Part shown: positions 52,151-59,879 of the stretch, one piece after another
Layout of the letters: each line of letters opens with the position of its first letter
Position numbering within the stretch: the first letter of the stretch is position 1
Assembly: GCA_050250665.1 (NCBI GenBank)
Contig: JBFWOF010000009.1
Location: 1-64,000, forward strand
Source: JADKFD01 sp050250665
GTDB taxonomy: Bacteria; Pseudomonadota; Gammaproteobacteria; Xanthomonadales; SZUA-5
Direction of reading: 5' to 3'
Length of the DNA stretch: 64,000 nt
Translations under genes and position numbers: made by a program
The notes under the pieces: generated by a model
Seen by the model: the letters and a program-made list of their open reading frames with translations, nothing else
Told to the model about the DNA's origin: nothing
Database searches by the model: none

Positions 52151-53755
52151 ATGCGTCCATACCTGTGGCCCCTGGCACTGCTGCCCTGGCTTCCGGCCGA
52201 TGCCGCTGTCATGGTCGTCGATACGGGCGCCGACACGGCACTCTCGGCGTGTACCGCAGCAGCCTTCGATTGCTCCTTGCGTGGCGCGCTGCTGGCCGCC
52301 AACGCCACTCCGGAGCTGGACGACATCCAGTTCGACATCCCGGCCAGTGATCCCAGCTTTCAGCCCGCCACCGCCAGCTGGCGCATCGAAGTGAGCAACA
52401 GCGCCTTGCCGCTGATCGAAGCGCCCGTGGTCATCGATGGCTACACCCAGCCCGGTGCCAGCGCCAACACCCAGACGCCGCTTCAGGGCGGGCTCAATGC
52501 CGTGCTCAAGATCGAGCTGCGGCTGGTCAACAGCAATGGATTCAATGGTCTGGAGATCTCCGGCAATTTTCCGGCGCAGGCCGCCAGCACCATTCGCGGC
52601 CTGGCGATCAGCCGCTTCATGAATCAGATCGTCCTCACCGGCAATGCCGCGCACCGTATCGAGGGCTGTTTTCTGGGGACCGACATCAGCGGCAGCCAAC
52701 CGGCTTCCACGCCCACACAGGGCCGCGGCATTTTCGGCTTTGGCAGCGGCCCTTATGTCATCGGTGGCAGCACTCCGGCGGCGCGTAATCTGATCAGTGC
52801 CATGAGTGGCGCTTATTTCACCTTCGCGCCCGCCAATGGGCTGGTCATCCAGGGCAATCTGATTGGCACCGACAAGAGCGGATTGCAGCCGCTGGGACAT
52901 TCCAGCAATGCCCTGGAGTTCACTGCGCCGCTGACCAACGCCCTGATCGGCGGCAGTGATGGCCAGGCCCGCAATGTCGTCGCAGCCACACGGTTCACGG
53001 CGCTCTACCTCAGCAGCTCCGGAGCCAACGCCTATCTGGGCACCCGTGTGCTGGGCAACTACTTCGGCGTGGGGGTAGACGGGCTCACGCCGCTGGGAAA
53101 TGGCATCAACAGTGCCAGCCCGTCCCAACCGCAGCCTACGATCAGCGTCTTCAGCGGCAGCCAATGTCGTCTCGATATCGGCGGTGAAGCCCCGGGCGAG
53201 GCCAATCTGATCGCCCATGGCGGCGCCGCCGGCATCCTGGTCAGTGCCTGCACCGGGCTGTCGGCGCCATTGAATCGCTATCGCAACAATCGCTCGATTG
53301 CCTTTGATCTGTCGGCCACCAGCAACGCTGATGGGGCAACCGTCAATGACCCCGCGGACGCCGACGAGGGCGGCAACCGGCTGATCAATTACCCCGAACT
53401 GAGCTTGCCGGCCGGGTTCGCGCCCGGCGGCGGCGGCACCGCCAGCTTGACGGTGAGGGTGGACAGCGCGCCGGCCAGCGTCAGCTATCCGCTGACCGTA
53501 CGCGCCTATCGCGGGGATTGTGGTGGCGGCAGTCGCGAGTTGCTGGGCAGCACGCAGATTCAGTTGGTGGATGCGCAACTGCCGCAGACCTGGGTCCTGA
53601 GTGCCGTTGATGGCAGCAACCTGCTGCCGCTGACGCTGACCACGACCGATGCCACCGGCAATGCCAGCGAATTCAGCCCGATGCAGGGCGATGCCGTGTT
53701 TGCCGACGCGCTGGAAGACTCGGCGCCAACGCTGACCGTCGGCCGCTGCCGCTGA
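52151..53755 (+). CDS. Secreted CSLREA-like beta-helix protein
   Basis: 534 residues; GGAG eight bases before ATG; signal peptide about 1-18 (LWPLALLPWLPADA). A CSLREA-like motif (DCSLRGALLAAN, near residue 40) opens a right-handed parallel beta-helix (about 85-430; ISGNFPAQAASTIRGLAIS; NALEFTAPLTNALIGGSDG). A beta-rich C-terminal domain ends with FSPMQGDAVFADALEDSAPT and a Cys near the end. FADALED resembles a degenerate FADGFE tail. Divergent from the module 3 sigma/kinase genes with 220 bases between, so it may be their target. Probably cell-surface or released; function unknown. Confidence 0.82.
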   Translation: MRPYLWPLALLPWLPADAAVMVVDTGADTALSACTAAAFDCSLRGALLAANATPELDDIQFDIPASDPSFQPATASWRIEVSNSALPLIEAPVVIDGYTQPGASANTQTPLQGGLNAVLKIELRLVNSNGFNGLEISGNFPAQAASTIRGLAISRFMNQIVLTGNAAHRIEGCFLGTDISGSQPASTPTQGRGIFGFGSGPYVIGGSTPAARNLISAMSGAYFTFAPANGLVIQGNLIGTDKSGLQPLGHSSNALEFTAPLTNALIGGSDGQARNVVAATRFTALYLSSSGANAYLGTRVLGNYFGVGVDGLTPLGNGINSASPSQPQPTISVFSGSQCRLDIGGEAPGEANLIAHGGAAGILVSACTGLSAPLNRYRNNRSIAFDLSATSNADGATVNDPADADEGGNRLINYPELSLPAGFAPGGGGTASLTVRVDSAPASVSYPLTVRAYRGDCGGGSRELLGSTQIQLVDAQLPQTWVLSAVDGSNLLPLTLTTTDATGNASEFSPMQGDAVFADALEDSAPTLTVGRCR

Positions 53756-53833
53756 GCCTGGTGAGTGACCCGCTGGTGGACGAGGGCGCGCTTGCGTAGG
53801 CTGCCGGCATTCAGGCTGATGCGCCAATGACCC

Positions 53834-54598
53834 ATGCCCCGCCAGTTGATCACCTTGCTGCTGATTGCCCTGGTCATTTATCTCGGTCTGTGTGCGCTGA
53901 TGTATCTGTCGCAGCGGAGTTTGCTGTTCCTGCCGCAATACACTCGGGTGCCGGCGCAACAGACTGATTTTGAGTTGGCAGGGGCGGGCCCGGTGCTGCG
54001 AGGGTGGCGGCTGAATCCGGGGCAATCGCAGGCGCTGATCTATTTTGGCGGCAACGCCGAAGCCGTGCAGGGACAGCGCGAACGCTTTCAGCGCTGGTTT
54101 CCCGGGCACACCGTCTATCTGCTGGCCTATCGTGGCTACGGCGCCAGCGAGGGCGAACCCAGCGAAGACGGGTTGAAGGCTGATGCGCTCCGGCTCTACG
54201 ACCAGCTGGCACCGCTGCATCAGGATATCGAGGTCCTGGCGCGCAGTGTGGGCACCGGCGTGGCCTTGTATCTGGCCGCCCGCCGACCTGTGGGGCGACT
54301 GGCCCTGATCACACCCTACGACAGCCTGGTCGAAGTCGCGGCCAGACACTATCCAGGGTTTCCGGTGCGCTGGCTCTTGCACCAGCGTTTCGAAGCCAGC
54401 GCCGACGCGGCCCAGGTGCAGGCGCCGACCTTGCTGCTGATCGCCCGTCAGGACGAGATCATTCCACCGGCGCACGCCGAGGCCCTGGCGCAGGCCTTTG
54501 CCCATCCACCCGAGATCCAGTGGCTGGACACCGATCACAACACGGTGGAGATGGATGCGCGCTTCGCGCTGGCGCTGCAGCGCTTCTTCCGCGAGTAG
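53834..54598 (+). CDS. Membrane-anchored alpha/beta hydrolase (ABHD12/13-like)
   Basis: 254 residues. N-terminal hydrophobic anchor (about 6-24, ITLLLIALVIYLGLCALMY), then an alpha/beta-hydrolase domain with oxyanion region FGGNAEAVQ, GYGASEGEPS, nucleophile in ARSVGTG (Ser138), Asp206 in ARQDEIIP and His234 in DTDHNTVE. The layout fits the BEM46/ABHD12-13 group of bacterial membrane hydrolases, whose substrates are mostly unknown (esters or lipids). It follows the beta-helix protein by 78 bases on the same strand. Confidence 0.85.
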   Translation: MPRQLITLLLIALVIYLGLCALMYLSQRSLLFLPQYTRVPAQQTDFELAGAGPVLRGWRLNPGQSQALIYFGGNAEAVQGQRERFQRWFPGHTVYLLAYRGYGASEGEPSEDGLKADALRLYDQLAPLHQDIEVLARSVGTGVALYLAARRPVGRLALITPYDSLVEVAARHYPGFPVRWLLHQRFEASADAAQVQAPTLLLIARQDEIIPPAHAEALAQAFAHPPEIQWLDTDHNTVEMDARFALALQRFFRE

Positions 54599-54610
54599 TC
54601 CGATCGCTCT

Positions 54611-54685
54611 GGTAGCCCGGGTAAGCCGCAGGCGCACCCGGGTAGCCCATCGCGATCACATCCCAAGTGCGCTTGCGTGGGCTAC
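54611..54685. repeat. Single GTAGCCC-type extragenic palindrome
   Basis: GGTAGCCCGGGTAAGCC...CACCCGGGTAGCCC followed by ...TGGGCTAC: a degenerate member of the palindrome family seen at 32.4 and 48 kb, between convergent genes. Confidence 0.6.
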
Positions 54686-54740
54686 GGTCAGTCCCGAAAA
54701 GCCCGACTTTCATGGGCCGAGGGCCTTGCGGACCCGAGCG

Positions 54741-54768
54741 CAAAAAAAGGCCCGCCGAAGCGGGCCTT
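54741..54768 (-). terminator. Intrinsic terminator of the subtilase gene
   Basis: Read on the minus strand: AAGGCCCGC, loop TTCG, GCGGGCCTT followed by a T-run (seven T in all). This is a textbook Rho-independent terminator, starting 25 bases past the subtilase stop. Confidence 0.92.
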
Positions 54769-54792
54769 GTAAATCCCGTCAAAGCTGACGGA

Positions 54793-56595
54793 TCAGTAGT
54801 TCACGCTCGCGGTGTTGCTGCAGGTCGTCGTACCCGCATTGCACACCTGGTAGACCAGGGTGCCGCTGCCGCTGAGGCGCAGGCTTTCGCTGTAGCTGCC
54901 GCTGTTGCTGCGGGTGCTGATCTTCGAGCCATTGCGGTAGATGTCCACCGAAGCCGCGCCGTTGGCCCAGCTCAGCGACACGTTGAGCTTGTTGCGGTTC
55001 GGCGCACCGACGGCGGTCAGGTTGCTGGGGGCGCTGGTTCCGCCGCCGCCGCCACCACCACCACCGCCACCACCACCGCCACCACCGGTCAGATAGGCAA
55101 TGGCATTGGCGGCGCGCACCAGGCCGTAGCCGTAGCTGGCGTCGCGCCCGGCCGTGCCCAGATCCTCGGCCGTGGCGGCCAGGGCATCACGGATCTGCTG
55201 ATTGGTCCAGCTCGGGTTGGCGCTCCAGACCAGCGCGGCAACGCCGGAAACGTGCGGCGTGGCCATCGAGGTGCCGTCCCAGGCTTCGTAACCGCTGCCC
55301 GGCTGGCTCACGGTGTTCATCGATGCCGTCTGGCCCAGACGGTTGCTGACCAGGAACTGGCCATCTTCCATCGACAGACTGACCACCGGAATATTGGTGG
55401 TGGTCGTGCCCAGTGTGCCGGCGAAACTGCCGGACACGTTGTTGTAGATGATGACGCCTGCGGCGCCGCCGGACTGGGCGTTCAGTGCCTTGGTATCAAA
55501 ACTGATGTTGCCGCGCTGACACAGCACCACCTTGCCGTTCCAGCTGCCACTGGATTCGCACAGCGCACCGTCGACCAGCGCGCCACTGGCGCTGGCGGCG
55601 GCGCCGCCCTCCATCGAGGACACGTCATAGCTGCTGCCGGCCACCGACAGCGTGGCGCCGGTCCAGGGCACCGTGCTGAGCACGCTGACGCCCGGAGCTG
55701 CCAGCTCGACCTGGCTGTTCTTCTGCGAGAAATCGGCGACCAGCTTGTTGGAATCGATGGCAGCAACCGAGACCACGGCGTCATAGGAGGCCGGGTAGCT
55801 GTTGCGTGTGGTGCCATCGTTGCCGGCAGCGGCGATGCTGAGAATGCCCTGACTCTCCAGTTGCGCGAAGGCGGTCTTCTCCGAGCGGCTGCTGCGGCTG
55901 CCGCCCAGACTCATCGAAATCACCTTGGCACCATTGCTGGCACAGACGTTGGCGGCATTGACCAGATCCGAACTGTAGCTCCAGCCGCAATCCGCGCCAT
56001 TGAACACCTGGACGATGTACATGGAGACACCGCCCGGGCTCACGCCGACCACGCCCAGGTTGTTGTTGGCGGCGTTGATGGTGCCGGCAACATGGGTGCC
56101 GTGGCCGCAGGTGTCATTGTTCCAGCCGCTGGGATAACCGCCGACGATGTTGTTGCCGACATGGTCCTCATGCGCGGTGCGCAGGCCGGAGTCGATCACG
56201 CAGACCAGAATGCCATTGCCACTGGGTGCGCCGGCATCGACATTGCCGTCGCGATTCACGTCCCACACGTCGCGCGCCTGCACCATGTCGATGCCGTAGG
56301 GCACCGATTGCGCCATTGGAACACGTACCACGTCTTCTTCGATGTATTCGACATTGGGATTGTTCTCAAGGCCTTTCAGTGCGGCGGCGGGCACCGACAC
56401 GGCATAGGCATCAAGGCTGTCGAAGCTGTGGTGAACCTGGGCGCCAGCCTGACTCAGGGCATTGGCTGCCTGGCTGCGCTGCCCATCCTTGAACTTCACC
56501 CAGACCCGCTGCATGTCGTCCTGCGCGGCCTGCGCCGAGACGGCACCCAGCGCGAGAGCGAGGCCCACAGCCCCGGCAATGAATGTCTTTCGCAT
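54793..56595 (-). CDS. Secreted subtilisin-like (S8) protease with PA insert
   Basis: 600 residues. Signal peptide about 1-23 (AGAVGLALALGAVSAQA). Inhibitor-I9-like pro-region about 25-105. S8 catalytic domain with Asp at ~133 (VCVIDSGLRTAHED), His at ~165 (CGHGTHVAGT) and Ser at ~443 (GTSMATPHVSG), interrupted by a PA domain (~320-420; NAQSGGAAGVIIYNNV) that usually tunes substrate access. A run of 16 Gly (~504-520) links to a C-terminal Fn3-like domain (LTAVGAPNRNKLNVSLSWAN) ending in a Cys pair. Calcium sites are not checked. Expected to be a secreted broad-specificity protease. Own terminator downstream. Confidence 0.93.
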   Translation of the reverse strand: MRKTFIAGAVGLALALGAVSAQAAQDDMQRVWVKFKDGQRSQAANALSQAGAQVHHSFDSLDAYAVSVPAAALKGLENNPNVEYIEEDVVRVPMAQSVPYGIDMVQARDVWDVNRDGNVDAGAPSGNGILVCVIDSGLRTAHEDHVGNNIVGGYPSGWNNDTCGHGTHVAGTINAANNNLGVVGVSPGGVSMYIVQVFNGADCGWSYSSDLVNAANVCASNGAKVISMSLGGSRSSRSEKTAFAQLESQGILSIAAAGNDGTTRNSYPASYDAVVSVAAIDSNKLVADFSQKNSQVELAAPGVSVLSTVPWTGATLSVAGSSYDVSSMEGGAAASASGALVDGALCESSGSWNGKVVLCQRGNISFDTKALNAQSGGAAGVIIYNNVSGSFAGTLGTTTTNIPVVSLSMEDGQFLVSNRLGQTASMNTVSQPGSGYEAWDGTSMATPHVSGVAALVWSANPSWTNQQIRDALAATAEDLGTAGRDASYGYGLVRAANAIAYLTGGGGGGGGGGGGGGGGTSAPSNLTAVGAPNRNKLNVSLSWANGAASVDIYRNGSKISTRSNSGSYSESLRLSGSGTLVYQVCNAGTTTCSNTASVNY

Positions 56596-57075
56596 GAATT
56601 TCCCCTGCTGCGCCCGCCCTGATGAGGGCGGTTGTCAAAAGTACAGGGATGGAGCGACTCCCCAGTCTTCAGGCGCAGATCCCGCCTTGCGCGCATCTCC
56701 CACACAGTCAGAGCGACCGGTGCGGGGCCCCCTCCCCACGAGGCCCGCACCTTAGTGCATGAATGCTTTGTGAACAATAAAGTTTCCGCTAAGACCAGCC
56801 TTGAACTGTCACAAATGTCCAAAAAGCGTCACCTCTTCCGACGGACGGTAGCGGTGACCGCCGCGTCGTTCAAAAGCCATGGTCCGCAGATGTCACCGAT
56901 GAGCGCAGATGCAGTGGCGGCCATGACCTGTTGCGCTTCAACGTGGAATACCTACCCCCCATGACCGCACCCTCTGCCCCGTCCAACTGAGGTTTCCAGG
57001 TTCAATCGATCCGGGCTCTGCTGTCATCCGCTCTGATCTGCGACATCTGCGGATGATGGCTTTCATTCGGCGTGC
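56596..57075. other. Intergenic region, likely subtilase promoter
   Basis: 480 bases without a convincing gene. The stretch 56755-56820 is markedly AT-rich for this genome (GAACAATAAAGTTTCCGCTA), as expected for a promoter reading toward the subtilase, but I cannot name -35/-10 boxes with confidence. The right half lies past the 3' end of the CocE-like gene and shows nothing. Confidence 0.4.
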
Positions 57076-59025
57076 TCAATCCGTGGCCGCATCTGCCGCC
57101 GGCAACACCCGCACTTCGACACTGCTGGCCTGCTCCGGTGAGCGATGGATCCGGTGCGTGGCGCGGACGAAGTCTTCGGCCTTGGCCTCGAAGATATTCG
57201 GCACGAAGGTCTGCGGATTGCGGTCGATGAAGGGGAACCAGGTCGATTGCACCTGGATCATGATGCGATGGCCGCGCTGGAAGGTGTGGAAGACATCGTT
57301 GATGGCGAAGTTCACCGGCGTGGCCAGATCCGGCGTGAACGGCAGGGGCTGCTCGTAGGATTCGCGGTAGCGGCCGCGGAAGGGTTCGCCACGCACCAGC
57401 GTCTGCTGGCCGCCGCGGTTCTTGCGGCCGGATTCGAGGTCGGTCTCGTCCCAGCCGCGCGGATCGCCAGGTGACACATCGATCAGTTTGATCACCACGT
57501 CCGCATCGGTGGCGCTTGTGCTGAACCAGAGATCGGCATGCAGCGGGCCGGCCAGCGTGAGGTCCTGTTCCAGCGGCGCGGTCTGGTAGACCAGCACATC
57601 CGGACGGCGGGCGGCGAAGCGCTGGTCTTCCGTCATGTAGTCGCGGCTCCAGCGCTGGCTGATTTCCTGGGTGTAGGGCACCGGCTTGGCCGGATCGCTG
57701 GGGTAGTCATCGGCACCCCCAACTGCGGGTGGGCTCCAGTCCAGTTGGCCACCGGCGTGAAAATACAGGCGACGCGGCTGGGCAGCGGCCGGCGGCCATT
57801 GCTCGAAGCGGCGCCAGCGATTGGCACCGGTTTCGAACACCAGCGCCTCGGGCAGTCCAGCCTCCTCGCCGTCCTTGAGGTACTGCTTGAAGAACGCCAG
57901 TCCCAGCGGCTGGAAATACTCAGCGGTGTTGAAGCCGAACTCGGCATCACCCAGGCGATTGCCCTTGCCACGCGCCCAGCCGCCATGTGGCCAGGGGCCC
58001 ATCACCAGCATGTTGCGCGACTTCGGATTGCCGCGCTCGATGGCGGCGTAGGTCTGCAAGGGGCCATAGAGATCTTCGGTGTCGTACCAGCCACCGACCA
58101 CCAGCGTGGCTGCGCCGACATTCTTCAGGTGCGGCAGGATGCTGCGGGCTTTCCAGAAATCATCGTAGTCCGGGTGAGCGACGATATCGCTCCAGAAAGC
58201 TATCGGCTCCTTGAATCGCGAGGGCACATTGGCCAGCGATCCCAGGTCCAGGAAGTACTGATAGCCATCGGGCGTGCCGAAATCGAAACGGTCCCAGGAT
58301 TCCTTGTCGGTGGGCGCCGGCCGCGGCTTGCCGAAGCCGGAGAAAAACGCATAACTCAACTGCAGATTGAAGGCGCCGTGGCGATGCATGTCGTCGCCGC
58401 GCCACCAGTCGGCGATCGGCGCCTGCGGCGACACTGCTTTCAGCGCCGGATGGCTGTCGATGGCCGCCATCGAGGCATAGAAACCGGGATAGGAAATGCC
58501 CCACTGGCCGACCTTGCCGTTGTGATGCGCCACATGCTTCAACAACCACTCGATGGTGTCGTAGCTGTCGCTGGATTCATCGATCTCGGTGCCGCGCTTG
58601 TCCGGGCGATGCGGGCGCATGTTGACGAATTCGCCCTCGCTCATGTGCTGGCCACGCACATCCTGGAACACGAAGATGAAGCCCTCCTTCTCGTAGGCCT
58701 CGGTCGGTCCCAGTGCGGCCTTGTAGCGATCCAGTCCGTAGGGTGCCACCGAGTACGGCGTACGCACCATCAGGAGCGGATAGGTCCTGGTCTTGCTGGC
58801 ATCGTTGGGGACATAGGCCGCCGTGAACAGGCGCACGCCATCGCGCATCGGGATGCGGTATTCGTACTTGGTATAGCCGGCGCGGATGGCCTGGGCGCGT
58901 TCGTCGGGTGCCTCCAGCGTGATCGTGGTTTGCGCAGCGGCGACATCGGTCAGATCGGGCGGGGCTGTGCCCGTCTGCGCCCAGGCGAATCCTGCCCACA
59001 GACTCAACACCCACACTGCACGCAT
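57076..59025 (-). CDS. Secreted CocE/NonD-family X-Pro dipeptidyl-peptidase-like hydrolase
   Basis: 649 residues from the ATG that begins a signal peptide (MRAVWVLSLWAGFAWA); longer frame upstream unsupported. The S15-type alpha/beta-hydrolase domain has nucleophile GQWGISYPG (Ser ~175), Asp in GGWYDTED (~313) and His in GPWPHGGW (~345). The C-terminal jelly-roll (about 440-645; DLWFSTSATDADVVIKLIDV; GHRIMIQVQSTWFPFIDRNP) is typical of CocE and X-Pro dipeptidyl peptidases. Substrate could be Xaa-Pro peptides or acyl esters/beta-lactam-type amides (glutaryl-7-ACA acylase-like homologues have this fold). With S9, M3 and S8 enzymes it adds to a heavily proteolytic secretome. Confidence 0.9.
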   Translation of the reverse strand: MRAVWVLSLWAGFAWAQTGTAPPDLTDVAAAQTTITLEAPDERAQAIRAGYTKYEYRIPMRDGVRLFTAAYVPNDASKTRTYPLLMVRTPYSVAPYGLDRYKAALGPTEAYEKEGFIFVFQDVRGQHMSEGEFVNMRPHRPDKRGTEIDESSDSYDTIEWLLKHVAHHNGKVGQWGISYPGFYASMAAIDSHPALKAVSPQAPIADWWRGDDMHRHGAFNLQLSYAFFSGFGKPRPAPTDKESWDRFDFGTPDGYQYFLDLGSLANVPSRFKEPIAFWSDIVAHPDYDDFWKARSILPHLKNVGAATLVVGGWYDTEDLYGPLQTYAAIERGNPKSRNMLVMGPWPHGGWARGKGNRLGDAEFGFNTAEYFQPLGLAFFKQYLKDGEEAGLPEALVFETGANRWRRFEQWPPAAAQPRRLYFHAGGQLDWSPPAVGGADDYPSDPAKPVPYTQEISQRWSRDYMTEDQRFAARRPDVLVYQTAPLEQDLTLAGPLHADLWFSTSATDADVVIKLIDVSPGDPRGWDETDLESGRKNRGGQQTLVRGEPFRGRYRESYEQPLPFTPDLATPVNFAINDVFHTFQRGHRIMIQVQSTWFPFIDRNPQTFVPNIFEAKAEDFVRATHRIHRSPEQASSVEVRVLPAADAATD

Positions 59026-59293
59026 GTCGGAAGCCCCAGCATCGAAGGATTGATGACGATAGCTGATGGAGCCCGGCATACAAGTCTGGCTGCAGCCTGT
59101 CGGCGATTCGCGTGCCGGGCGAAGGAAGATCCCTCTGGTTCGGTGCGAGGCTGATACGGCACCGGCAACCATGCGCGTTCGGCCGAATTCCGGCCGAACG
59201 CGCCCGTCATCGGTGCCTGAGGAAGCACCGCTTCTGGATGAACAGCTTGAGAGTCAGCGGCGTATCCGAAACGAGCTCGGTGGCCGCTGTCGA

Positions 59294-59593
59294 TCAGTCT
59301 TGCGAGAAGGTCACGGCAAAACCGGAAGTCGCGTGCTGCGGATTGGCGATGTAGTAGTTGGTGCCGGTCTTGAGCGTGCCGCCGGGCACAACCGTTCCGT
59401 TGGTCGCGCTGCTGATCGGTGTCGGATCGGTCGCCGCGCTCTTGTCCTGCTTCACGTCAAAAACCACCCCGGGCGGACCCGACAACGTGATCTGATTGCC
59501 ATCGTTGGACAGCAATTGAAAATTCGGACCCGAACGATGTTTCTGGCCCGACTGTGGCTTGTCCTCGGATGCGCCTGCTGCAATCACTCCCAT
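59294..59593 (-). CDS. Small unknown protein
   Basis: 99 residues from ATG with AAGGAG eight bases upstream, a strong ribosome site. No signal peptide or membrane helix. The first ~25 residues are polar and basic (EDKPQSGQKHRSG), and the rest forms beta-strands (FQLLSNDGNQITLSGPPGVV; TLKTGTNYYIANPQHATSGF), suggesting a small beta-sandwich. I recognise no family. It lies between the CocE-like and the giant repeat protein genes on the same strand. Confidence 0.65.
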   Translation of the reverse strand: MGVIAAGASEDKPQSGQKHRSGPNFQLLSNDGNQITLSGPPGVVFDVKQDKSAATDPTPISSATNGTVVPGGTLKTGTNYYIANPQHATSGFAVTFSQD

Positions 59594-59834
59594 TTGAAAG
59601 CTCCTTGATCTTGAGAATAGGGGGCCGCACGGTGCGGCCAGGACCGACGCTCTGAGACAGGACAACCTCCCTCCCGAGGCCGGCCTGAAGCAAAGCGTGA
59701 TCCTGATGATTGAATGTCACGAAAGCGGCGTTTGTCCCACCTGGAGGCCTCCGCGAGCCGCCAGGGAGCTGTGTGATGGCAACGGCAAAGACCCGCCCGT
59801 CTCTTGCGAATGACCGCGGTGCAGCGAACTCGCC

Positions 59835-59868
59835 GGCGCGTCGCCCTGAATTCTCGGGACGACGCGCC
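59835..59868. terminator. Hairpin after the giant repeat gene
   Basis: GGCGCGTCGCCC and the near-complement GGGACGACGCGCC (one bulge) flank a ten-base loop, just past the stop of the giant repeat gene on the minus strand. No T-run; possible terminator. Confidence 0.4.
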
Positions 59869-59879
59869 GTCGATCTGCG

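Noticed and set aside
55036..55086. Poly-glycine GGT/GGC run of the subtilase as a phase-variable microsatellite
   Set aside because: The repeat is a triplet run, so length changes would not switch the frame; it reads as an ordinary flexible linker.
57538..59154. A 538-codon plus-strand frame opposite the CocE-like gene
   Set aside because: Shadow of a gene with a full catalytic triad and signal peptide; no motif in the antisense product.
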